Below are positions 1 to 7,323 of a stretch of 56,278 bases of DNA, one piece after another. Numbering within the stretch: the stretch's first letter is position 1; each line of letters starts with the position of its first letter. Both the position numbers and the translations under genes were made by a program. Source of the stretch: JAOPZW01 sp036379935 (GTDB lineage: Bacteria > Actinomycetota > Thermoleophilia > Solirubrobacterales > Solirubrobacteraceae); assembly GCA_036379935.1 (NCBI GenBank), contig DASVFT010000078.1:1-56278 (forward strand). The letters run 5' to 3'. Below the pieces are notes generated by a model that was not told the origin of the DNA, made no database searches, and worked only from the letters and a program-made list of their open reading frames with translations.

Positions 1-2
1 CG

Positions 3-122
3 GACGTCGACGGCTACTGGCTGCAGACCCAGATGAGCGCGCACTACGGGCGCTTCATCCTCAACGACGAAGAGGTCCTCATCGTCGACGACCCGAACGA
101 GATGGTGGAAGAGGTCGGCTGA
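3..122 (+). CDS. C-terminal fragment of an unidentified protein
   Basis: An open frame runs from the window edge to a TGA at 120-122 and gives 39 residues, ending in an acidic tail (VDDPNEMVEEVG). The stop overlaps the ATG of the next gene (TGATG), so it belongs to the same operon as the TIM-barrel gene and the sugar ABC importer. From that context it may be a sugar-processing enzyme such as an oxidoreductase, but 39 residues are too few to assign a family and I do not recognise it. The frame is supported by the operon-type overlap and by actinobacterial codon use. Confidence 0.6.
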   Translation, partial: DVDGYWLQTQMSAHYGRFILNDEEVLIVDDPNEMVEEVG

Positions 123-994
123 TGGCCCTTCGCGTGTTCCAGTCGCTCTGGGCGATGGGCGGGCTGCCCTACGGGAGCGAGACGCCATGGTCGACCGCCG
201 AGCAGATCGACAACATCGTCGAGGGGGGCTTCGACGGCGTCGACATCGCCTGGACGCCGATCCTGCCGTCCGAGGAGGCGATCGCCGCGGCCCAAGCGCG
301 GGGCGTGGCCTGGGGAGCCACCTGCTTCCCGAACGGCGAGGGCGACGGGTTCGAGGACGTCATCGCCCGCTTCGCCGCCATGGGCGACGAGGGCCCGCTG
401 TACGTCAATCTCCAGCCCAACCTCAAGGTCTTCACGATCGAGGAGGGCGCCCCCGAGCTGCGGCGGTGCCTGCGCATCGTGGAGGAGGCCGGCTTTCAGG
501 CCGTGGTCGAGACGCATCGCGACCGGATGACCACGGACCTGCGATTCACGCTCCAGCTGATGGACGCGGTGCCCGAGATGCGGATGAACGGGGACCTCTC
601 GCACTTCGTGGTCGGTCAGGAGTTCGCCTGGCCGGTCGGCGAGGACGACCATGCGCTCATCCGGCGCGTGCTGGAGCGCTGCGACATGTTCCACGGTCGG
701 GTCGCCTCGCGCGAGCAGGTGCAGATCTCCATCAGCTGGGACTACCACCGCCCGTGGCTGGATCTCTTCCTTGGATGGTGGGAGGTCGGATTCCGCGCGT
801 GGCGCGAGCGATCCGAGCCCAGCGCCGAGCTCTACTTCGTGCCCGAGCTCGGACCACCGACGTGGTACGCGATCACCGGTCCCGACGGCAAGGAGATGTC
901 GGATCGATGGCAGGAGGCGCTGATGCTCAAGGAGCAGGTGCGCGCGATATGGGAGCGGCTCGAGCGGGAGTCCGCGGTGGCGTTAGGCAGGTAG
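122..994 (+). CDS. Sugar phosphate isomerase/epimerase-like TIM-barrel protein
   Basis: A 290-residue protein of the length usual for the xylose isomerase-like TIM-barrel (AP endonuclease 2) superfamily. Features that fit are the repeated beta-alpha units (EGGFDGVDIAW, EEAGFQAVVETHRDR) and conserved acidic and His residues in the later strands (VVETH, MNGDLSHFVVG). Such enzymes isomerise or epimerise sugars or polyols using divalent metals; the substrate cannot be read here. The ATG overlaps the upstream stop by one base. The gene sits 62 bp before the importer's binding protein, so it probably acts on the imported sugar. Family assignment is good, the exact reaction unknown. Confidence 0.8.
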   Translation: MALRVFQSLWAMGGLPYGSETPWSTAEQIDNIVEGGFDGVDIAWTPILPSEEAIAAAQARGVAWGATCFPNGEGDGFEDVIARFAAMGDEGPLYVNLQPNLKVFTIEEGAPELRRCLRIVEEAGFQAVVETHRDRMTTDLRFTLQLMDAVPEMRMNGDLSHFVVGQEFAWPVGEDDHALIRRVLERCDMFHGRVASREQVQISISWDYHRPWLDLFLGWWEVGFRAWRERSEPSAELYFVPELGPPTWYAITGPDGKEMSDRWQEALMLKEQVRAIWERLERESAVALGR

Positions 995-1056
995 GGAGGA
1001 AGGCACCGAGCCGCTTCGGCGACTCGGAAGCACTCATCGAGAGGAGAGGACCCGGA

Positions 1057-2379
1057 ATGACCGCAGGAAACGGTTCAAGGCGCATACGCATCGTGACGCT
1101 GCTCGGCCTGTTGTGCGCCGTCGTCGCGCTCGTGGCGTGCGGCAGCGCCAGCAAGGATGACTCGTCGAAGACGGGGACGGCGGGGGCCACGGCCGCGCCG
1201 AAGACACAGGACGTGGCCGCGCTCGCCGCGGAGCCGGTCAAGGGCGACCTGCCTCCGAACATCGAGCTCGTGCCCGAGTCCGCGCGCAAGAACTACGTGG
1301 GCTACCAGTATCTCGAGTCCGGCATGAAGCTGGATAAGAGCCCGTACGCCAACTGGAAGGCGCCCAAGCCGCCGTGGAAGGTGTGCTACAGCGCGATCAC
1401 CCAGCAGAACTCCTGGCACGTCGAGGCCATGAAGATGTGGAAGATGCTCGCCGGGCAGCTGAAGCAAGAGGGGTTCGTGAACGGGATCGTCACCACGAAC
1501 TCCGACGCCAACACTGGTCAGCAGATCAACCAGATCAACGGCATGGTGTCGCAGGGCTGTGACGCCATCGCGGCCATCACGCCGTCGGCGACGGCGCTCT
1601 GCCCTGCGTTCAAGAACGCCTTCGACAAGGGCGTGCTGATCTTCTCGGCTGAGGGCTCCGTGAACTGCCCGGGCATCGGGCAGGCAGTCCAGCCGAACGA
1701 CTACATCGACGGCGTCAAGTCGATGCAGTGGCTCGCCGGCAAGATGGGCGGCAAGGGCAACGTGCTCCTGCTCCAGGGCATGCCCAGCTACCCGCTGTCG
1801 AAGGCGCGGTTGGAGGGCGCGAAGGACGCGCTCAAGGCCTACCCGAAGATCAAGATCCTCGACATCATCGTGACCGAGTGGAACGCCGCCACCGCCAAGA
1901 CCAAGCTCCTGCAATGGCTGGCGAGCCACCCGACCAAGGTGGACGGCGTCTGGCAGGAGGGCTGCTGCGGCGACATCACATCGGTCGATGCGCTCAAGCA
2001 GACGGGCCGGCCGCCCGCCATCGTCAACGGCTGGGGTGGCTCGGCCGCGTGGCTGGCTTTCTGGAAGGAGAAGAAGCTTGACTCCTTCGACCTGCTCCAG
2101 GGCGGTCCGTCCCAGGCGGTGAACTACTTCGACGTCATGGTGCGGATGCTCTCCGGCCAGAAGCCGAAGGTGAACAACCTGGTTCACACCGTGACGTTCT
2201 TCGGCAACGACCAGGTGGACAAGTTCTACCAGCCGTGGATGACCACGAAGAGCACGGGCTTCGTCATGCCTTCCGACAGTCGATCGGTGCCCACGTCGTA
2301 CTGGGATCCGTTCTTCACCAAGGGGACGATGCCGGTGCCGAAGTACGACCCCACGAAGTACGATGCGAGTAAGGGTTAG
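1057..2379 (+). CDS. Sugar ABC transporter substrate-binding lipoprotein
   Basis: A 440-residue exported solute receptor. The N-terminus has basic residues, a hydrophobic stretch and a lipobox (LVAC, Cys28), followed by a Ser/Thr/Ala-rich linker. The mature part resembles periplasmic-binding-protein type 1 (ribose/galactose-like) receptors: an early strand (WKVCYSAITQQNSWH), a section with MKMWKMLAGQLKQEG, and VDGVWQEGCCGD late. The ATG at 1057 follows a purine-rich Shine-Dalgarno (GAGGAGAGGA at 1041-1050). The open frame extends upstream to 187 but that part is a shadow of the isomerase gene. It is followed directly by permease, ATPase and permease genes, giving a complete importer. The ligand is not identifiable. 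Confidence 0.88.
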   Translation: MTAGNGSRRIRIVTLLGLLCAVVALVACGSASKDDSSKTGTAGATAAPKTQDVAALAAEPVKGDLPPNIELVPESARKNYVGYQYLESGMKLDKSPYANWKAPKPPWKVCYSAITQQNSWHVEAMKMWKMLAGQLKQEGFVNGIVTTNSDANTGQQINQINGMVSQGCDAIAAITPSATALCPAFKNAFDKGVLIFSAEGSVNCPGIGQAVQPNDYIDGVKSMQWLAGKMGGKGNVLLLQGMPSYPLSKARLEGAKDALKAYPKIKILDIIVTEWNAATAKTKLLQWLASHPTKVDGVWQEGCCGDITSVDALKQTGRPPAIVNGWGGSAAWLAFWKEKKLDSFDLLQGGPSQAVNYFDVMVRMLSGQKPKVNNLVHTVTFFGNDQVDKFYQPWMTTKSTGFVMPSDSRSVPTSYWDPFFTKGTMPVPKYDPTKYDASKG

Positions 2380-3421
2380 AACCGAGCCATCTAGCGCCGG
2401 TTTGGCCGAAGTCGGTGGGCCGGGGCCGCAGCAGGTGCTGCGGCCCCGCGCCTCACGTGCGCAGACCCTGGTGCAGCGGCACGGGGTCGACGCCGTGCCG
2501 TGGCTGCTGGTCATCGCGCTGTTCATCGCCACGGCCGCCTCGCTCGACGGGTTCCTCACCAAGCCGAGCATCCTCTCGGTGCTCGTCATCAGCGCACTGC
2601 TGGGCCTGGCGTCGCTCGGTCAGACGCTGACGATCATGCTGGGGGGGATCGACCTGAGCATCCCCGGCCTCATGACGATGGGCAACATCGTCTCGATCAT
2701 GCTCGCGCAGCACGGATGGCCGTTTTTGACCATCGTGCTCACCATCAGTGCCGTGGCCATCGCGATCGGGACGCTCAACGCGATCCTCTCGCGCGCGCTG
2801 CAGGTGCACCCGCTCGTCGTGACGCTGGCGGTGGGACTGATCGTCGCCGGGGCCGTCCTGACCATCACCCACGGCGGGTCGGTCAACGGCGCGCTGCCGG
2901 AGTGGGTCGTCAGCGCCATCAGCCCGGTCGAGCACACCTGGTTCATCCCGCTGCCGGGCGTCCTCGTCGCGTGGATCGCCGTCAGCGCGCTCGTTCTGTG
3001 GGGCCAGCGCGGCACCCGCTTCGGGCGGCTGCTCTACGCGATCGGATCCAACCCACTGGCCGCCCGGCTCTCCCTGGCGCCCGAGACGGTGGTGTGGGTC
3101 GGCGTCTACCAGATCAGCGCGCTGATGGCCGCGCTCAGCGGCATCCTGCTCGCCGCCTACAGCGGCTCGGCCTCGGTCTCGGTCTCACAGCCGTATCTGT
3201 TCATGACGGTCGCGGCCGTCGTGGTCGGCGGGACCTCCCTGCTCGGCGGCTCAGGTGGCTACGGCCGCACGATCCTGGGCGTGTTCGTGGTGCAGCTGCT
3301 GACGGTCTTCCTCCTCGGCCAGGGCTTCTCGACCTACGTGCAGGGGACCATCCTCGGCGCGATGATCGTCCTGCTCGTCTCCATCTACGGGCGCGACCAG
3401 CACGTGAGCAGGCGGATCTGA
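2363..3421 (+). CDS. Sugar ABC transporter permease (BPD_transp_2 / RbsC type)
   Basis: A polytopic membrane protein of up to 352 residues, with about 8-10 hydrophobic segments and the family hallmark GGIDLSIPGLM near residue 95, typical of RbsC-like permeases of monosaccharide importers. The first ATG (2363) overlaps the binding-protein gene by 17 bp and has no clear Shine-Dalgarno. In-frame GTG codons at 2435 and 2471 lie closer to the first membrane segment, so the true start is uncertain. The stop overlaps the ATPase start (TGATG at 3419-3423), indicating translational coupling. It would pair with the second permease (5067-6032) to form a heterodimeric channel. Confidence 0.88.
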   Translation: MRVRVRTEPSSAGLAEVGGPGPQQVLRPRASRAQTLVQRHGVDAVPWLLVIALFIATAASLDGFLTKPSILSVLVISALLGLASLGQTLTIMLGGIDLSIPGLMTMGNIVSIMLAQHGWPFLTIVLTISAVAIAIGTLNAILSRALQVHPLVVTLAVGLIVAGAVLTITHGGSVNGALPEWVVSAISPVEHTWFIPLPGVLVAWIAVSALVLWGQRGTRFGRLLYAIGSNPLAARLSLAPETVVWVGVYQISALMAALSGILLAAYSGSASVSVSQPYLFMTVAAVVVGGTSLLGGSGGYGRTILGVFVVQLLTVFLLGQGFSTYVQGTILGAMIVLLVSIYGRDQHVSRRI

Positions 3422-5070
3422 TGTCGACCTCGAGGGACACCGCCGCCTACACCCCTCCCGCCGAGGCCAACGGCGCCGCCGCTCGCCCAGGGCAGCTCGA
3501 CGGTGCGCTGTTGAGCGTCGAGTCGATCTCGAAGCGCTACGGCGAGACGCAGGCGCTGAGCGCGGCACAGCTCGCGGTGGCGCCGGGCGAGGTGCACGCA
3601 CTCGTCGGCGAGAACGGCTCGGGCAAGAGCTCGCTGGTGAAGATCCTCTCGGGCGTCACCTCGCAAGACGAGGGAACGCTCACCCTCGGCGGCGTGCCGG
3701 CCAGCTTCCGCACTCCCGCGCAGGCGCGGCGTGCCGGCATCGTGGCGGTCTTCCAGGAGACGCTCGTGGCGTCGGAGCTCTCGGTGCTCGACAACGTCTT
3801 CATGGGCAACGACGGGCTGTTCCGCCGGCGTCACCGGCGGACCGCCGAGCTGGCTCAGGCGCGCGCAGCGCTGGCACGGATCGGTCTTCAGAGCATCGAC
3901 CTGGACCGGCCGCTGTGGACGTTGACGCTTGCGCAGCAGCAGCTGGTGACCATCGCGCGCGCGCTCGTCCAGCCGTGGAAGCTGCTGCTGCTCGACGAGG
4001 CCACGTCCGCGCTCGACATCGACGGACGCGAGCGCCTGTTCGAGGTGCTCGCCGAGGAGACGCGAGGCGGGGAGCTCTCGGTGCTCTTCGTCACCCACCG
4101 GATGGACGAGGTGATGAAGTCGTCGGACCGGATCACCGTCCTGCGCGCGGGCCAGACCGTCGGCGTCCTGCGCACGGCCGACGCGGAGCTGGACTACGTG
4201 CTGGCGCTGATGGCTGGGGAGAGCGGCACGGCGGCGGCCGCCGTCGGCGAGGAGGGCGAGACCCCGGCGCTCCGTGTGGCGCCGCGCCGCGCGGCGGCCC
4301 CTGTCCTCGAGCTCGCCGACGTCGTTCTCAAGCCCGGTGCGACGCCCTTCGACCTCAAGCTCTCGGAGGGAGCGGTGCTCGGCGTCGCGGCGCTCGAGGG
4401 TCACGGTCAGGCCGACCTGCTGCGATGCATCGCGGGGATCTCGCGCCCGGCCGAGGGCACCGTGCTCGCCTGCCGCGACGGCATCTCCGCCGACGTCCAT
4501 CAGAGCCGGGTGCGGTCACAGCACGCGCGCGAGGCCTATCGCCAGGGCATCGTCTACGTGCCGTCTGACCGCAAGAAGGAGGGCATCTTTCCCGGGCTGT
4601 CGGTGCTCGACAACCTGATCGTCCCCTCGTTGGCGCGACTGTCGCGGTTCGGTGTCGTGCGCGGTCGCGCCGCGGCCCGGCAGGCCAACGACGCCGTCCG
4701 CGACCTCGGCGTGAAGACCGCCGGCGTGCGCGCGAAGGTGGGAACGCTGAGCGGTGGCAACCAGCAGAAGGTCGTGGTGGGACGCTGGCTCTTGACGGAC
4801 CCGCGCGTGCTGGTGCTCAACGACCCGATGCGGGGCGTCGACCCGGGCGCCCGCCGGGACCTGCTCAACGTGCTGCACCAGGTGGCGGAGAAGGGAGTGG
4901 CGATCATCCTCTACTCGACCGAGCTGGAGGAGCTGCTGACTCTGTGCCCGGAAGTGGCCATCGTGCGCGACCACTCCGTCACGCACGTCCTCTCGGGTGA
5001 GCGGCTGACCATGGACGCGCTCATCGCGGGGATGTTCGGACGGCCCGACCACGCGGAGGGTGCACGATGA
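3421..5070 (+). CDS. Sugar ABC transporter ATP-binding protein (two fused ABC domains)
   Basis: A 549-residue double ABC ATPase of the RbsA/MglA type. Domain 1 has Walker A GENGSGKSS (63-71), a degenerate signature LTLAQQQ (168-174), and Walker B LLLLDEATSALD (188-199). Domain 2 has the usual degenerate Walker A of this family (ALEGHGQADLL), a canonical signature LSGGNQQK, and a Walker B reading VLVLNDPMRGVD. In most homologues this last motif is DEPTRGID, so Asp stands where Glu is expected and Asn precedes it, suggesting weak or no hydrolysis in site 2. About 30 unstructured N-terminal residues precede the first domain. The start and stop overlap both permease genes (TGATG and ATGA), so the three genes are one transcript. 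Confidence 0.92.
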   Translation: MSTSRDTAAYTPPAEANGAAARPGQLDGALLSVESISKRYGETQALSAAQLAVAPGEVHALVGENGSGKSSLVKILSGVTSQDEGTLTLGGVPASFRTPAQARRAGIVAVFQETLVASELSVLDNVFMGNDGLFRRRHRRTAELAQARAALARIGLQSIDLDRPLWTLTLAQQQLVTIARALVQPWKLLLLDEATSALDIDGRERLFEVLAEETRGGELSVLFVTHRMDEVMKSSDRITVLRAGQTVGVLRTADAELDYVLALMAGESGTAAAAVGEEGETPALRVAPRRAAAPVLELADVVLKPGATPFDLKLSEGAVLGVAALEGHGQADLLRCIAGISRPAEGTVLACRDGISADVHQSRVRSQHAREAYRQGIVYVPSDRKKEGIFPGLSVLDNLIVPSLARLSRFGVVRGRAAARQANDAVRDLGVKTAGVRAKVGTLSGGNQQKVVVGRWLLTDPRVLVLNDPMRGVDPGARRDLLNVLHQVAEKGVAIILYSTELEELLTLCPEVAIVRDHSVTHVLSGERLTMDALIAGMFGRPDHAEGAR

Positions 5071-6032
5071 GATGGAGGCTTGCCGAGTCGAAGTACGCCG
5101 TGCCGGCCATCATCGGCATCGTCGTGCTCTGGATCGCGAACGCCGCGTTGGACAGCGCGTTCCTCAGTGCCGCGCAATGGGGCACGCTCGCGGCGGCGGC
5201 CATTCCGTTCGTGCTCGCCGCGATGGCGCAGGCGCCGGCGATCCTGAGCGGTCGCGGGGGCATCGACCTCTCCGTCGGGCCGCTCATGGGCCTCGTCAAC
5301 GCGATCGTCATGGGCGGGCTCGTCAAGCACGGCACCTCGTCCGCGGTCGTCATCGTCCTGGTGGCGCTGGGCATCGGGCTGGCCGCGGGCTTCATCAACG
5401 GCGTGCTCGTTGCCTACGTCCGCATCCCGCCGATCATCGCGACGCTCGGCACCTACTTCGTCTTCGCGTCGCTGACCTACATCGTCATGCCGCTTTCCGG
5501 TGGCACCGCGCCGCACTGGCTGTCCCAGCTGCACGGGCAGTGGGGCCCGATCCCGGGGGTGACCGCGTTCTTCGTCGTGGTCGTGGCGATCTGGCTGGTC
5601 CTGTCGAGCACGAGCTATCTGCGCAACCTGCTGGCGACCGGCTCCGACGATCGCGCGGCGTACACCGCGGGCGTCGACGTCACGCGCGTGCGGCTGGTCG
5701 CCTACACGCTCGGCGGCGTCATCGCGGCGATCGGCGGGCTGGCGCTGACCGTCACGCTCGGGTCCGGAGATCCCGGCGCCGGCCCCGCCTTCACGCTCTA
5801 CGCGATCGCCGGTGCCGCCCTCGGCGGGCTGAGCCTGGGCGGCGGGCGCGGCGGGATCCTCGGTGCCGCCGCGGGAGGCTTCATCTTCTTCCTCACGCAG
5901 AACCTGCTGACGGCCGTGAACATCTCGGTGTTCGCGCTGCAGATCGCGACCGGCATCGTCGTGCTCGTCGCGGTCGGGCTGAACAGCATCGGCTCCTACA
6001 TCGGGCGCCGGCAGGCGACGAGCGCGGCGTAG
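5067..6032 (+). CDS. Sugar ABC transporter permease (second subunit)
   Basis: A 321-residue polytopic protein of the same BPD_transp_2/RbsC family as the permease at 2363, with the hallmark GRGGIDLSVGPLMG near residue 70 and a late GGRGGILGAAAGG loop. The ATG overlaps the ATPase stop (ATGA at 5067-5070). Two different permeases flanking one ATPase suggest a heterodimeric channel, as in some branched sugar or nucleoside importers. The stop at 6032 lies only 4 bp from the stop of the convergent E2 gene, leaving no room for a conventional intergenic terminator. Confidence 0.9.
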   Translation: MRWRLAESKYAVPAIIGIVVLWIANAALDSAFLSAAQWGTLAAAAIPFVLAAMAQAPAILSGRGGIDLSVGPLMGLVNAIVMGGLVKHGTSSAVVIVLVALGIGLAAGFINGVLVAYVRIPPIIATLGTYFVFASLTYIVMPLSGGTAPHWLSQLHGQWGPIPGVTAFFVVVVAIWLVLSSTSYLRNLLATGSDDRAAYTAGVDVTRVRLVAYTLGGVIAAIGGLALTVTLGSGDPGAGPAFTLYAIAGAALGGLSLGGGRGGILGAAAGGFIFFLTQNLLTAVNISVFALQIATGIVVLVAVGLNSIGSYIGRRQATSAA

Positions 6033-6036
6033 CGGC

Positions 6037-7323
6037 TCAGAGGGCCAGCCGCAACGGCTGCTCGAGCAGCGCGCGAATCGCGGACAGGAACTGCGCGGCA
6101 CCGGCGCCGTGGAGAACGCGGTGGTCGCAGGTGAGCGTCAGCGTCATGAGCGTGCGGTCGACGACGTCGCCGCCATCGCGGGCCAGCACCGTGCGCATCG
6201 CTCCGACGCCGAGGATCGCCGCCTGCGGCACGTTGAGGACCGGCGTGATCGCGGTCGCCCCGTACATGCCCAGATTCGACACCGTGAAGGTCGCTCCGGA
6301 GAGCTCCTGCGGCGTGACGGTCCCCGCGCGCACACGCTCGGCCAGCCGCCGTGCCTCGGACCCGATCGCCCCGAGCGACTTCTGGTCGGCGTCGAAGATG
6401 GTCGGCACGACCAGGTCGTCGTCGGCGGCCACCGCGATGCCGACGTTGACGCGTGAGTGCAGCTCCAGGCGGCCGTCGCGGAAGGAGCCGTTGGCGCGCG
6501 GGTGGCCGCGCAGCGCGACGGCGGCCGCCTTGACGATGAGGTCGTTGAAGGAGGGCGCGGCGGCGTCGGCCTCCTTGAGCTGCGCACGGAAGGCGACCGC
6601 CGCATCCATGGCGACCTCGGTCTGGACCTGGAACTCGGGCGCGGTCGCCTTGGCCTCGACCATCCGCCGTGCGACGACCGTCTGCACGCGCGTGAGGTCG
6701 ACCACCTGAACCTCGCCCTTCGCCGTGAGCCCCGCGGGCTCCCCTGCCGGCGGTGTCGGCGGCTCCGCTGACGGCGGTGTCGGCGGCTCCGCTGACGGCG
6801 GCGTCGGCGCGAGGGGGACCGGCTCGGCGCTCGCCACGCCCGCCTTCGTGAGCACATCTCCGCGCGTGATCCGCCCGGCCCGCCCTGTACCGACCACGTC
6901 GGCAAGCGACACGCCGTGCACGAGCGCGACGCGGCGCGCCAGCGGCGTCGCCTTGACGTCCGCGCCGTCGCCAGTGCCGCGCCGGTGGTCGTCGCCGGCG
7001 GCGGGCGACGTGGCCACATCCACGGTCGCGACGGCCACCGCGGCCTCCGCCGGCTCCAAGCCCCCATTCCCGGGAGGCGCCTGTGTCGCGCCCGCTTCGC
7101 CGAGCCGAGCCATCGTCGCGCCGACCGGCAGCGAGGTGCCTTCCGGGGCGAGGATGCTGAGGATCCCGGACGCCTCGGCGGCGTACGTCATGGTCGCCTT
7201 GTCGGTCTCGATCTCGAGGAGATCGTCGCCGGCTTCGACGCGCTGGCCCTCGCGCTTGAGCCAGGTGAGGATGGTGCCCTGCTCCATCGAGTCGGAGAGC
7301 CGGGGCATCGTGATCGCGGTCAT
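6037..7323 (-). CDS. Dihydrolipoamide acyltransferase (E2) of a 2-oxoacid dehydrogenase
   Basis: A 428-residue E2. The N-terminal lipoyl domain (1-78) carries the lipoylation Lys42 in the motif ETDKATM. A peripheral subunit-binding domain follows at about 122-160 (ATPLARRVALVHGVSL). Then comes a Pro/Ala/Glu linker with tandem PPSAEPPT units, and a catalytic domain ending in DHRVLHGAGAAQFL. The usual DHRxxDG catalytic motif is here DHRVLHG, with Asp replaced by His; other E2s are known to vary at this place. The ATG overlaps the E1 stop (ATGA at 7320-7323), so E1 and E2 are coupled. No E3 gene is in the window. With its AceE-like E1 partner it most likely makes acetyl-CoA from pyruvate. Confidence 0.92.
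   Translation of the reverse strand: MTAITMPRLSDSMEQGTILTWLKREGQRVEAGDDLLEIETDKATMTYAAEASGILSILAPEGTSLPVGATMARLGEAGATQAPPGNGGLEPAEAAVAVATVDVATSPAAGDDHRRGTGDGADVKATPLARRVALVHGVSLADVVGTGRAGRITRGDVLTKAGVASAEPVPLAPTPPSAEPPTPPSAEPPTPPAGEPAGLTAKGEVQVVDLTRVQTVVARRMVEAKATAPEFQVQTEVAMDAAVAFRAQLKEADAAAPSFNDLIVKAAAVALRGHPRANGSFRDGRLELHSRVNVGIAVAADDDLVVPTIFDADQKSLGAIGSEARRLAERVRAGTVTPQELSGATFTVSNLGMYGATAITPVLNVPQAAILGVGAMRTVLARDGGDVVDRTLMTLTLTCDHRVLHGAGAAQFLSAIRALLEQPLRLAL
6742..6813. repeat. Tandem 24-nt repeat in the E2 linker
   Basis: About two and a half copies of a 24-nt unit (GGCGGTGTCGGCGGCTCCGC plus four bases) encode repeated PPSAEPPT in the flexible linker between the subunit-binding and catalytic domains. 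Such linkers are naturally Pro/Ala-rich and let the lipoyl arm swing; the copy number is likely to vary between strains. Confidence 0.75.

Noticed and set aside
6742..6813. CRISPR or satellite suggested by 24-nt repeats
   Set aside because: In-frame linker repeat of the E2 gene, only two to three copies, no spacers.
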